Source of the DNA: a virus
Reading direction: 5' to 3' (one strand)
Virus record (IMG/VR): IMGVR_UViG_3300010368_000012
Coordinates: 1-63,866 of that record
DNA: 63,866 nucleotides
Positions 15,485-23,189 of this stretch are shown here, one piece after another (the stretch's first letter is position 1; each line of letters opens with the position of its first letter). The notes below the pieces were generated by a model, which was given only the letters and a program-made list of their open reading frames with translations, had not been told where the DNA came from and did not search any database. Position numbers and translations under genes: made by a program.

Positions 15485-18001
15485 TTATGTTTCGCGTACC
15501 GGACTATCATCATAGGTACGAACCCGACCGTTCGCTTCAATATTACTTAAGCGGCGATTACCAGAACCTCGTTGCTCGTTGCCTTCTTGGTGTAGACGAT
15601 TGCCTTCTTCAATTGCTGCCAGCACAATATGATTACCGGGACCAGCTTGAAAACCACTATTAATAATATCTGGGTCTAATGATATACTGCCTGTTGCCGC
15701 TCTAGCACGTCTAACATTACCAAGGTCACGGTTAATTGCAGCTGATTCTGTTGATATGATTTCTGCTGCTACAGGAGTCATATCAGCATTATTTCGGAAC
15801 ATGTCATCGATAAAATTCCTTGGAAAATTAACAATATCATTTTTTAAGTTTGTAAACCACTCCCCAATACCATCGAACCACTCCCCAACACAATCAACAG
15901 CATCGGTAATACGGTTTTTTGCCCATCCGAGTCCATCAGTAAGCCATGGTCCATCGAATGCGGCTAATATATTGGTGAAAAATGCTTGTGCTTTTCTCGT
16001 AAGCCAACCATCGAATAATGCATCAATACCAAACCATATTCCCGCCAACACACCTGCAATAACAGCTGGTATGCCAGCAAAAAAGATGGCACCAGCTACC
16101 AATAATCCCTTTGCTATCATTGTAAGAAGAGAGCCGCCAATTTGCGTCCAATCGAGGTCGCCCCAATTACTCACGAGACTAAATGCATCTGTTAGAATAC
16201 TAACAATACCACCAAGCAATACGGTTACTCTAAGAATACCAGCCGCCATTCCTGCAATACGCGCGGTGCCAGTCATAGCTTCACCAGCAGCGGCGACACC
16301 GGGGCCGAACCCCCTCGCACCAAACCCTGCTAACCTATTTGTTAACCCTCGAAATTTGCCAAAAAAACCAAGTTGAGCAAGTGTATTCGCGTGAACTGCG
16401 GCCTCTAATGACAATAATCCCGCCGCCAGCGATCCTACGTGTGTTAAAAATCCAGCAAGAGGAGCATCACCGTCTAGCCAACCCTTAAACCTATTTAAAA
16501 GACGGTTTATATATTGTTCATGTGCCGGTCTGGCATCCCGTTCCCGTTGGGCGGCTTCTAACCCATTCAATCTAGATGCCATATTATCATCATTTGCAAG
16601 CATAGGAACACTGTTCATTGCATCTAAGTCAAGTCTCCCGATGAAGCGTCTGACTATTGCATCGGCGTCCGTTGTATAACGGGCGATTTCCATCATATCA
16701 TTGATAGCTGGTCCCAACTGTGCCATACTAGCGGCATTATTATCCTGAAATGGCACCGCTGCTCCACCGGGTCCAGCGGCCACACCTTGTTGAACTAGTT
16801 CAAGTGTCTCTGGACTCATGGCACCAATACTGGTCATGACTCTATCTAATGTACTTGCTTGTTCCGAAGTCATAAGACCACGAGCAACTAATTCGGTTGT
16901 AGAACTTCTACCAGCTGCATTGAGTGTTCTGAGTTCTTTTAAACTTAGACCTGATAAATTCGAAAGTTCAGTCAAAGTTATATATTGACTTCTAGCATAA
17001 TCACGAACCTGTTCAGAATTTAATCGGTCGGTGATACCTTGGGCAACCAGAGTATTATAAATCCCATTTAAGTAATCGTGTTGCTCTTGTGTAGACATGG
17101 TGGCATACATATCGCTACCGCCTATCCAATTGACATTGTTCTGTAGCTCCCTCATTGCTGCCGAATATTCACCAACCGTTCCCCCAAAATACGTAAATGC
17201 TCTACCGCCCGCCGTCAAATCATCTGTTAGAGAGCGAATAGTTTCAGTAAAGGATAAACGACTAAGGGTGAAATCGTGTACCAAACTTTCCGTAAAGGTT
17301 GTAAGATTTCTAGATGAAGCTTCCATCGAGTCTTCGAAACGTTTACTAAATCCATCTAACCCGTGTTTCCCAGTAAAAAACTTGGTATACCCGGTTATGA
17401 AAGTTCTGATCATACCCTGCAATTCACCAACGATATATTCATTGGCGGTTCGATTGCTATCATCCCATATTGAGGATAGTTGTTCTTTGAATTTATCAAA
17501 GTTACCTGTAATATTGGCAACGTCTTCCGAACGAAGACGAGAATCGGCGAAGCTATTTCGTTTACCGCCGCCTTCACCGCCACCGCCGCCACCGCCGCCA
17601 CCGCCTTCACCGCCACCGCCTTCACCGCCACCGCCGCGTCCACCTAATCCGCCACTTTGCGCAATATGTTGACCAATGGTTTTACCCAAAAGTAATATCT
17701 GCTCCGGTTCGAATACTAATTGTACACCATCAGTTGATTTTTTATCATCCGCAAGCGTCTTCAACATCTTTTCGATAGCGGTTGTTGTATTTGTCAACGC
17801 AGCGGCGGCATCCGCCAATAGTACATTCGGATCGGCTGATTTATTAGGAGCACCATTGTTTAGCGAGGATTTGCCACCCGCCACCGCCTTGGTAATAGCA
17901 TCAAGACCACCCGATATAGTTTCGAGTATCTTTTTGTTCTCTACCCGCGATTCATTGATCGCGTTTATAAAGTCTCGTAAGTCTTGATCTGAAATAGCCA
18001 T
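15485..18001 (-). CDS. Putative tape-measure-like structural protein, 838 aa
   Basis: It is long and mostly helical, with an N-terminal coiled coil, a Gly/Glu run near residues 122-145 (GGGGEGGGGEGG) and a region of hydrophobic segments near residues 580-660 (VTVLLGGIVSILTDAF, GLLVAGAIFFAGIPAVIAGV). This profile, together with its place directly after a frameshifted tail-assembly gene pair, fits a tail tape measure, which spans the tail lumen and enters the membrane during injection. No direct similarity to T4 gp29 (590 aa) is visible to me. The Gly run could be a flexible hinge. Alternative: an injected internal virion protein. Confidence 0.7.
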   Translation of the reverse strand: MAISDQDLRDFINAINESRVENKKILETISGGLDAITKAVAGGKSSLNNGAPNKSADPNVLLADAAAALTNTTTAIEKMLKTLADDKKSTDGVQLVFEPEQILLLGKTIGQHIAQSGGLGGRGGGGEGGGGEGGGGGGGGGGEGGGKRNSFADSRLRSEDVANITGNFDKFKEQLSSIWDDSNRTANEYIVGELQGMIRTFITGYTKFFTGKHGLDGFSKRFEDSMEASSRNLTTFTESLVHDFTLSRLSFTETIRSLTDDLTAGGRAFTYFGGTVGEYSAAMRELQNNVNWIGGSDMYATMSTQEQHDYLNGIYNTLVAQGITDRLNSEQVRDYARSQYITLTELSNLSGLSLKELRTLNAAGRSSTTELVARGLMTSEQASTLDRVMTSIGAMSPETLELVQQGVAAGPGGAAVPFQDNNAASMAQLGPAINDMMEIARYTTDADAIVRRFIGRLDLDAMNSVPMLANDDNMASRLNGLEAAQRERDARPAHEQYINRLLNRFKGWLDGDAPLAGFLTHVGSLAAGLLSLEAAVHANTLAQLGFFGKFRGLTNRLAGFGARGFGPGVAAAGEAMTGTARIAGMAAGILRVTVLLGGIVSILTDAFSLVSNWGDLDWTQIGGSLLTMIAKGLLVAGAIFFAGIPAVIAGVLAGIWFGIDALFDGWLTRKAQAFFTNILAAFDGPWLTDGLGWAKNRITDAVDCVGEWFDGIGEWFTNLKNDIVNFPRNFIDDMFRNNADMTPVAAEIISTESAAINRDLGNVRRARAATGSISLDPDIINSGFQAGPGNHIVLAAIEEGNRLHQEGNEQRGSGNRRLSNIEANGRVRTYDDSPVRET

Positions 18002-18016
18002 ACGTTTATTTATTTG

Positions 18017-18208
18017 CTATTTCGCGTCCGTTGCTTTCGATGAACGACGAACCTTGACAATCACTGGTCGATTGTCACAATTCGCTACATTCGTTTCTTT
18101 AACAGTTGGTTCATCAGTGGACTTTACGGGTTTATCCATACCAGAAATATGAAACACCAATTTCAATATAAGTACGGAAATAACCGTTAATAAAAACCCA
18201 ACACTCAT
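18017..18208 (-). CDS. Small single-pass membrane protein, 63 aa
   Basis: An N-terminal hydrophobic helix (FLLTVISVLILKLVF, residues 5-19) is followed by a polar, basic-ended tail. Its ATG overlaps the stop of the frameshift reading frame (ATGA), so its translation depends on ribosomes arriving from that frame. It lies between the tail-assembly pair and the tape-measure candidate. Function unknown. Confidence 0.65.
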   Translation of the reverse strand: MSVGFLLTVISVLILKLVFHISGMDKPVKSTDEPTVKETNVANCDNRPVIVKVRRSSKATDAK

Positions 18209-19358
18209 GTCTTGCCGCCTTTCATGGCATCGCCTTTAGCTTTGAGATATCTAACAAGCGCCTTTTGAACAACATAAACTTCTGCTGGTGGCATTTGCTT
18301 CAACTCATTATAAGTAATACCGCCTTTTGATATTATAGCGATTTCAGCAAAAGAGTCAACTAGTTTATCAGTTTCCTTTTTCGCCTTCTTTATTATATCA
18401 AATATGTCTTTAGTTGATCTGGCCTCTCTCAGCCTTGAATAAAAAAACGTGTGGGGTCTTGAACCACATTAATCCCTTCGTTAGAGTGACCGCAATCAGG
18501 ACAAACATAAGTGACGGTTCCGGGTTTGATATACGGTTCGGTTAACTCGGTCAGTTTATCTTGGATTATTTCAATCCAACTAGATTTAAGTGTTTCTAAC
18601 CATGGCGTGATATGTTCTCTGGCTTTAACCGTAACAGAACCATCAGATGTCGTTACACCCAATATACTCGAAATCAAAATAGCGATACGAACTGTTTTAT
18701 AATTATCTAGACTTGCTTCATTCAATTCCATCTTCTTTTCTTCAGATATATCATCAAATCGTTTCATTGCTTCCATGATCTTATTCTGATTAACACCAAC
18801 CTTCATGGTTTCAATGATGTCTCTATATAGAGCAGGCCGCAATAGAACCAATTGACCGTTCGGTAATTCAATTCTCCAATCATCGGTGGAGTCAATCATC
18901 GGATATGTGTTCATTAGCTCTTGAATGTTTATTTCCATATCATTCTTAGCATCACATTTAGCATATACAACATCATCACCCTCACCGGTCATACGGGCCT
19001 TCTCGTCAGGATTATTACAAGTAAGCGTGACCTTCATCTTGTCACCATACGAAGCCAAGCGACCGGCAAGCATCAACATGTCAATATCATAAGAACATAA
19101 TTCAGCTGGTTTCAAAATAGCTGGTGCAACGGTCTTGGCCATTTTGGTGGATGCCTTACCAGACATGATGGCAAACGGGTTATTATAATGAACTTCTTCC
19201 CACATACTGAATGCATGTGCTTCCAATTCATTCGGGTCTGTACCTTCCTCAAACATATCATCATCATAAAACAAACCACGTGTCGGTAAGGTAACTGTAA
19301 TGTGTGGATAATTTTCTACATCAGCTAATAGCGGATTGGCTTCAGTCTTCTTAGACAT
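18205..19358 (-). CDS. Predicted -1 frameshift fusion of the gp26-like protein with a gp51-position domain (384 aa)
   Basis: After the T TTT TTT heptamer (A7 at 18441-18447 on the plus strand) the -1 frame is open for 78 codons to TGA at 18205. It begins YSRLREARSTKDIFD and ends AMKGGKT. This downstream frame has no usable ATG near its 5' end (first ATG is at codon 50 of the extension), so it can be made in full only by frameshifting. It is helical and Lys-rich. In T4, gene 51 follows gene 26, and in many phages the gene before the tape measure makes a short and a long chaperone by -1 slippage. The arrangement here fits that pattern. Confidence 0.75.
18429..19358 (-). CDS. 26: gp26-like baseplate hub / tail assembly protein, unshifted product (309 aa)
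   Basis: The ATG at 19358 is preceded by TTTGGAGTTATTGC. An upstream in-frame ATG has no such site. N-terminal VTLPTRGLFYDDD and later DIDMLMLAGRLASYGDKM with a conserved Cys (LTCNN) resemble T4 gp26 relatives in T4-like phages. A C-terminal CPDCGH and the earlier Cys suggest a zinc site. T4 gp26 acts with gp51 in central baseplate hub assembly. Ribosomes that do not slip stop at TGA 18429 after FFIQG. Confidence 0.8.
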   Translation of the reverse strand: MSKKTEANPLLADVENYPHITVTLPTRGLFYDDDMFEEGTDPNELEAHAFSMWEEVHYNNPFAIMSGKASTKMAKTVAPAILKPAELCSYDIDMLMLAGRLASYGDKMKVTLTCNNPDEKARMTGEGDDVVYAKCDAKNDMEINIQELMNTYPMIDSTDDWRIELPNGQLVLLRPALYRDIIETMKVGVNQNKIMEAMKRFDDISEEKKMELNEASLDNYKTVRIAILISSILGVTTSDGSVTVKAREHITPWLETLKSSWIEIIQDKLTELTEPYIKPGTVTYVCPDCGHSNEGINVVQDPTRFFIQG

Positions 19359-19424
19359 GCAATAACTCCAAAGATATGCGTTCAAGGTATTTAACGCAGA
19401 TTATTCACCATCGTATATGATTTT

Positions 19425-19452
19425 GTGCGCATAAAAAATATAAACTGCGCAC
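19425..19452. promoter_or_regulatory. Inverted repeat, candidate operator
   Basis: GTGCGCA (19425-19431) and TGCGCAC (19446-19452) form a perfect 7-bp inverted repeat, 14 bases apart, centred on an A/T tract. It lies between the divergent gp26-like gene and the winged-helix gene at 19501. A site for that regulator is a reasonable inference. GC-rich arms stand out from the AT-rich surroundings. Confidence 0.5.
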
Positions 19453-19500
19453 GAATGTCCTATTATGAATATGTAAGCAACTTTCTAAAGGAGATTAAAA

Positions 19501-19740
19501 GTGGCTAAGTCAACTATCAACACCGTTCCTCAACGGATTCTATCTGAACTAAACATCGCTCGTGGCCGTGGCCGCACCTGTCAGGAAATCGTTTCACGTT
19601 ACGACCTCAACCGTGGTTCCGTTTCTACCCGTCTGTCCGAACTCGTGGCAAACGGAATGATCGTGGAAAATACGACACGCGAAAATACCCGTGGTACACC
19701 TGTTACGGTATATACACTTCCGGTATACGCTACCGTATAA
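19501..19740 (+). CDS. Small winged-helix DNA-binding regulator, 79 aa
   Basis: It starts with GTG preceded by AAAGGAGATTAAAA. Residues 8-70 fit a winged helix: helix PQRILSELNIARG, turn RGRTCQEIVSRYDL, recognition helix RGSVSTRLSELVANG, then a basic wing ending in VTVYTL. It is alone in its unit, closed by the terminator at 19771, with an inverted repeat upstream, which suggests autoregulation. Its target is unknown; control of the divergent head/tail operon is possible. Confidence 0.8.
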   Translation: MAKSTINTVPQRILSELNIARGRGRTCQEIVSRYDLNRGSVSTRLSELVANGMIVENTTRENTRGTPVTVYTLPVYATV

Positions 19741-19770
19741 ACATATCCTTTTAATTTAGACGACATCAAA

Positions 19771-19811
19771 AAGAGGAACCTTGACAATCGTTGGGGTTCC
19801 TCTTATTTTAT
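19771..19811 (+). terminator. Rho-independent terminator with promoter -35 in the loop
   Basis: Stem AAGAGGAACC (19771-19780) / GGTTCCTCTT (19795-19804), 14-base loop, then an A/T-rich tail. The loop starts with TTGACA (see promoter 19781-19809). It ends the regulator transcript. Confidence 0.8.
19781..19809 (+). promoter_or_regulatory. Sigma70-like promoter overlapping a terminator
   Basis: TTGACA (19781-19786), 17 bp, TATTTT (19804-19809). It would serve the gene at 19830, placing the start of transcription just before its AGGAG. Confidence 0.55.
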
Positions 19812-19829
19812 TTGAATAGGAGAAAATAT

Positions 19830-20045
19830 ATGTTTTGGGATTATGTCATTTACGGACTAATTGTGTTTATTATGGCGTTTTATGTTTTGTTTTCAACGCC
19901 GCGCTTATATAAAGCCGCTCAAAAGAAATTCGGTGCTACCGAATTGGCTAAAACCTATCCGTCATATAATGTATTCGCAAACTTAATGGCGTGGCGTAGA
20001 CTTATTGCAGCATTGATAATTCTGGGATTGACATTTCTTTTATAA
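19830..20045 (+). CDS. Two-helix membrane protein, 71 aa
   Basis: The ATG at 19830 has AATAGGAGAAAATAT upstream; an earlier in-frame start (19791) lies inside the terminator and is rejected. Two hydrophobic helices, YGLIVFIMAFYVLF and LIAALIILGLTFLL, flank a basic loop with YKAAQKKFG. Both ends probably face the same side. Function unknown. Confidence 0.7.
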   Translation: MFWDYVIYGLIVFIMAFYVLFSTPRLYKAAQKKFGATELAKTYPSYNVFANLMAWRRLIAALIILGLTFLL

Positions 20046-20066
20046 CCATATAATAGTAATGGTAGA

Positions 20067-20142
20067 CGGCCCGTAGCTTAACACGGTGAAAAGCGCACGT
20101 ATGATGCATCTGCAAGTGGTGCCGGGTCTATCAATCGGGAGA
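20067..20142 (+). pseudogene. tRNA-like remnant
   Basis: The segment starts like a tRNA: acceptor CGGCCCG, then TA and a D arm GCTT...AAGC with GG in the loop. The 3' part fails: only CCCG/CGGG of the acceptor can pair, the anticodon stem has a mismatch and no T arm with TTCRA is found. There is no CCA. It lies near two intact phage tRNA genes. I read it as a decayed tRNA; chance similarity cannot be excluded. Confidence 0.3.
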
Positions 20143-20149
20143 GAATATT

Positions 20150-20374
20150 ATGAGTGAAGAGAAAAAGACCATCTTTGTTATTTGTGCACCTGATAACAAA
20201 CCATGGGAAGACACTGTGTCGTTTTCTCGTGATCAAACAGTTTCCATCTTCCTGCATAAGTTTGGTGCGGATGCATGGAAGGTTCTTATTCCACATCATC
20301 TCCATTATGGTCTGATGACCGCTTATGAAAAAGTTGGTTTCAGTGTCAAAGAAATGTCCATCGTTGACGAATAA
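20150..20374 (+). CDS. Hypothetical protein, 74 aa
   Basis: ATCGGGAGAGAATATT precedes the ATG, a good ribosome site. The protein looks like a small alpha/beta domain (KTIFVICAPDNKPW, VSIFLHKFGADAW). No motif recognised. It begins a series of three short genes before the first tRNA. Confidence 0.65.
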   Translation: MSEEKKTIFVICAPDNKPWEDTVSFSRDQTVSIFLHKFGADAWKVLIPHHLHYGLMTAYEKVGFSVKEMSIVDE

Positions 20375-20408
20375 TGTCATATGATATGATCATCTAGGGA
20401 GATGATAC

Positions 20409-20774
20409 ATGACCAAAGCTGTTTATGAAACAACGATCACATACCAAAACAAAGACTTTCTTTTCCGTTATAATGTAGGCCACACTAATATTGAAATCAC
20501 CGAAGAAGAAGAAGAACGAGTCTTCGATGAAATCCGGGTGCATCTCTTTAATTCGGACAGTCAAGAAAAAGTAAATCAATGGTCGGTGAATGGTAATGGA
20601 TATCTTCGTGCCAATCTAACCCGATTGGCGAGATTGGACTTGCTTGATAGAACCACTGGACTTTCTCCAAATCTTCAGGCACTATTGGGTTCGATGATCA
20701 CTAGTGCCTTACCAATCTATATCGAACGCGAAGAACAATTTCATCGTCAGCGACAGTATGATGTGATAGGATAG
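20409..20774 (+). CDS. Hypothetical protein, 121 aa
   Basis: TAGGGAGATGATAC precedes the ATG. The N-terminal half is beta-patterned with a run of five Glu (ITEEEEERVFDEI), and the C-terminal half is helical. No known domain. It is separated by three bases from the next gene. Confidence 0.65.
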   Translation: MTKAVYETTITYQNKDFLFRYNVGHTNIEITEEEEERVFDEIRVHLFNSDSQEKVNQWSVNGNGYLRANLTRLARLDLLDRTTGLSPNLQALLGSMITSALPIYIEREEQFHRQRQYDVIG

Positions 20775-20777
20775 AAC

Positions 20778-21065
20778 ATGATTTCACACGATAGTGATAA
20801 AGTCGTATGTGGACTCAATCTTCTTTACACGGGGAACAACAAAGCATATATTAGCTACATGGAAGAAGCGGACTTTACCGTTGTTCCATCTGCAAGATAC
20901 AGGATGATAAAACGTTGTCCTGATCTTTGTTGGTCTGGGTATCTATTCAATGTGATGTTCAATCGTATTGAAGATGGTAAGGAAATGGCGAAGAAGTTCG
21001 AGATAAAACTTCATCATTGTAGTATCATTGATGGCCGGATAGTTTTCGGCGATGAAATAGGATAA
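20778..21065 (+). CDS. Hypothetical protein, 95 aa
   Basis: GATAGGATAGAAC precedes the ATG. The sequence has a mixed alpha/beta pattern with two Cys (KRCPDLCWSGY) that might bind metal with His residues near the end (KLHHCS). It ends ten bases before the first tRNA. Function unknown. Confidence 0.65.
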   Translation: MISHDSDKVVCGLNLLYTGNNKAYISYMEEADFTVVPSARYRMIKRCPDLCWSGYLFNVMFNRIEDGKEMAKKFEIKLHHCSIIDGRIVFGDEIG

Positions 21066-21075
21066 GTAAAGGTAT

Positions 21076-21150
21076 ACCCTCGTAGCTCAGCGGAAGAGCA
21101 TCGGATTTCTACTCCGAGTGTCGGGAGTTCGATTCTCTCCGAGGGTGCCA
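21076..21150 (+). tRNA. tRNA-Arg (anticodon TCT)
   Basis: A full cloverleaf can be drawn: acceptor ACCCTCG / CGAGGGT, D stem GCTC/GAGC, anticodon stem TCGGA/TCCGA with loop TTTCTAC (anticodon TCT at 21108-21110), T stem GGGAG/CTCTC with TTCGATT (one G-T pair), and an encoded GCCA end. It reads AGA and AGG. Confidence 0.97.
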
Positions 21151-21167
21151 TTTCTTTAGAGGTTGTT

Positions 21168-21338
21168 ATGACCAGCAAACGAAGCAACAAGCGTGCCGCA
21201 CGTAAGAAAGCATTACGTAATACGATCAGTAGCCGTGTAACACATATCCCAATGAATATGGCCAAACATGGTTATGGTCGTGGTCCACGTCGATTAAAAC
21301 GAACACCAGAAAGTATTTCCAATGGGCAGCTGGAATGA
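21168..21338 (+). CDS. Very basic small protein, 56 aa
   Basis: ATG at 21168 follows AGAGGTTGTT. About a third of the residues are Lys or Arg (MTSKRSNKRAARKKALRN; HGYGRGPRRLKR). This suggests RNA or DNA binding, like small ribosomal or histone-like tails. The 3' end overlaps the next gene by 17 bases. It is read in one continuous frame between a tRNA and a larger gene. Function unknown. Confidence 0.6.
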   Translation: MTSKRSNKRAARKKALRNTISSRVTHIPMNMAKHGYGRGPRRLKRTPESISNGQLE

Positions 21339-22287
21339 AACTTGCGCCGTATCTAATATAGGTATCGGAGAGGGTGATAAGACTGTAACCGTATTGGTTA
21401 ATACATCACCAAATAGCAAATCCAATATTTTACATGGTGGCCGCTATCATAATATGTTTGGTCTACCATTTCTAACGACCTATAAAGATTGCGGTGATTT
21501 CGAAGCTGACGCGGATCAACCTGCTTTTGATGTTACACTGGGTGAACTTAAAAAGCTTCTGGTCCCTATCGAGCAGGGTGAAAACGAGTATCACGATATT
21601 CCCGTGAACATCGGACTTATGACCGAATCATACATGTGGGATGTTCTTCGTGAACAGCGCTTGTTTATCAAATGTGATATGACCGGGAAGACGGTGCAGG
21701 TTGAAGCCCTTAATATCCGGCGCGATGTTTGGGATCACATCTTTAATGAATTCACCATCAGCACCAGCTTTGATCGTCAATCATATGTGCAAATGGGATT
21801 TGAAGAATATTTGATTAATGTTATCAAAGAATATGAAGACAAAATTCTTAAAACATATAATCAGTTTGCGGCAACAAATGCATTTTCCAAGGCAACGATT
21901 GCTGAAACTATTGATTATCCATCAATGAATCAAGACTGCCTTGAATATACGATGGCGATGTCAATGAGTGACATGGGTATCTATATGCGAGAATGTTATG
22001 GATACGGATCATGCTTCCGGCCAATGGATCACATTGCAGCTTGTGTCCGGTCCAAAGAATATACAAAGATCAATATTTTTCTACGTATGACAATGATGGG
22101 CGTTTGGTTACACTCATACTTGACTTATAATAATCGACAAATTACCACTGCCGGGTATTCAGGACAAATGGTTCGAACCAAATCAATCCGTGCACACGCA
22201 AACATGCTGCTATCAGTATGTGATGCACTTGATGAAGAGCGCCGCCTTGAATGTGAAGAATGGGGCGACGATTACAACGAAGAATAA
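21322..22287 (+). CDS. Hypothetical phage protein, 321 aa
   Basis: It starts MGSWNETCAVSNIGI, an opening of a type often seen in phage proteins of unknown function that begin MG-W-N-TC. The rest is alpha/beta with a long helical region (residues 150-200) and a MSMSDMGIYMRECYGYG segment near 215. The ATG lies inside the end of the basic gene, and AAAGTATTTCCA gives only a weak ribosome site. It ends at the start of the second tRNA. No enzymatic motif seen. Confidence 0.75.
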   Translation: MGSWNETCAVSNIGIGEGDKTVTVLVNTSPNSKSNILHGGRYHNMFGLPFLTTYKDCGDFEADADQPAFDVTLGELKKLLVPIEQGENEYHDIPVNIGLMTESYMWDVLREQRLFIKCDMTGKTVQVEALNIRRDVWDHIFNEFTISTSFDRQSYVQMGFEEYLINVIKEYEDKILKTYNQFAATNAFSKATIAETIDYPSMNQDCLEYTMAMSMSDMGIYMRECYGYGSCFRPMDHIAACVRSKEYTKINIFLRMTMMGVWLHSYLTYNNRQITTAGYSGQMVRTKSIRAHANMLLSVCDALDEERRLECEEWGDDYNEE

Positions 22288-22364
22288 GGCTCCGTATCTC
22301 AACTGGATAGAGAATTCGCCTTCTAAGCGAAATGTTGCGTGTTCGAGTCACGCCGGAGTCACCA
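22288..22364 (+). tRNA. tRNA-Arg (anticodon TCT), second copy
   Basis: Acceptor GGCTCCG / CGGAGTC (one G-T pair), D stem TCTC/GAGA, anticodon stem TTCGC/GCGAA with loop CTTCTAA (anticodon TCT), T arm GCGTG-TTCGAGT-CACGC, encoded ACCA. It has the same anticodon as the tRNA at 21076 but a quite different body, so it is not a recent duplicate. Confidence 0.95.
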
Positions 22365-22365
22365 T

Positions 22366-22394
22366 TTGACAGTATTGCATTAAACTGTTATCAA
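22366..22394 (+). promoter_or_regulatory. Sigma70-like promoter
   Basis: TTGACA (22366-22371), 17 bp, TATCAA (22389-22394), starting two bases after the tRNA. It would transcribe the gene at 22415. The -10 matches the consensus at four of six positions. Confidence 0.5.
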
Positions 22395-22414
22395 TATCGA
22401 AAGAGAGGTTTACC

Positions 22415-22960
22415 ATGTTCAAAATTAAAAATTCCCGTGACAGACTTAAAGAACACTTTGTGTTTCGTCTGGATGAAGCATCAAACAAAGCCCTTCCACC
22501 TTCCACAATCGAAGCGATGGCCGAATCCCTCGTGCTTCTGTCGCCTGATACAATGGCATTGACGCACGAATATATGGTAACAGAAGCACCACCATTGGAT
22601 GATTCACTGAAGACCGATGGTGACCTTGGTATTTTTTCAACGGTCAATCTTTCTCTATTGCGAGAAAGAACTGAAAAGTTCGGACGTGCCGCTGAAAAGG
22701 GCATCGGGCTTGGCCTTAATGCTTTTCGTGGTGCCATTTCCACCGCTAAGGATAGCTATCACGCGGCCCGTGTTTCCAATAGCGATGAACTTCTTGAAGC
22801 AACAATCACTCTCATCGATAAGAACAATAATCAATTCGATATCGTACCAGAGTCTAAGATGATTGATGATATCGCTAATACAATGAATCTACCCAACAAA
22901 TGGGCGAAGGTCATCTATTTCAAAGCGATGGCGACCACAGCTTCACGCAGCAAGTCGTAA
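22415..22960 (+). CDS. Hypothetical protein, 181 aa
   Basis: AAAGAGAGGTTTACC precedes the ATG. Residues 1-100 are polar and helical. Residues 85-105 (FGRAAEKGIGLGLNAFRGAI) are small-residue rich. The C-terminal region is alpha/beta. No family recognised. Its end overlaps, tail to tail, the end of the minus-strand gene at 22943, and a wobble-containing hairpin (22969-22998) follows. Confidence 0.7.
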   Translation: MFKIKNSRDRLKEHFVFRLDEASNKALPPSTIEAMAESLVLLSPDTMALTHEYMVTEAPPLDDSLKTDGDLGIFSTVNLSLLRERTEKFGRAAEKGIGLGLNAFRGAISTAKDSYHAARVSNSDELLEATITLIDKNNNQFDIVPESKMIDDIANTMNLPNKWAKVIYFKAMATTASRSKS

Positions 22961-23161
22961 TTTTTGTCGGTGCCCGATGTGAAATAGCATCGGGTGCCGG
23001 TCAAACATCTGATCAAAGCCTTTTATGTTCTGATCCCATTTATTAAGATCAAACATAAACTGAGAACCGATGAGCACGACCACCGGAAAATAAATCCCAT
23101 GGTCGTGCAATCGGTCTAATGCGTCAAAGATGGTTGAACCAGTCTTAGGTGTAACGAGCAT
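22943..23161 (-). CDS. Hypothetical protein, 72 aa
   Basis: The frame can begin at TTG 23200 but ATG 23161 (MLVTPKTGSTIFDALDRL) has GGAT upstream and is preferred. A small alpha/beta domain is suggested, with YFPVVVLIGSQFMF as central strand. It is the last gene of the nucleotide-metabolism operon. Function unknown. Confidence 0.5.
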   Translation of the reverse strand: MLVTPKTGSTIFDALDRLHDHGIYFPVVVLIGSQFMFDLNKWDQNIKGFDQMFDRHPMLFHIGHRQKLRLAA

Positions 23162-23189
23162 ATGATATCCATAGGGTGACCTACAGCTA

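Noticed and set aside
17097-17672. Long plus-strand frame with poly-Pro opposite the tape-measure candidate
   Set aside because: Poly-Pro is the reverse complement of the Gly run; the minus-strand gene is complete with ribosome site and context.
20375-20408. TTGACG...TATGAT as a promoter before 20409
   Set aside because: The -35 lies in the end of the upstream gene and the spacer is only 15 bp; not strong enough to list.
22969-22998. Hairpin GGTGCCCGATG / CATCGGGTGCC as a terminator
   Set aside because: It lies inside the end of a minus-strand frame, contains two wobble pairs and lacks a T tail in both directions; it is listed only as a feature of the region.
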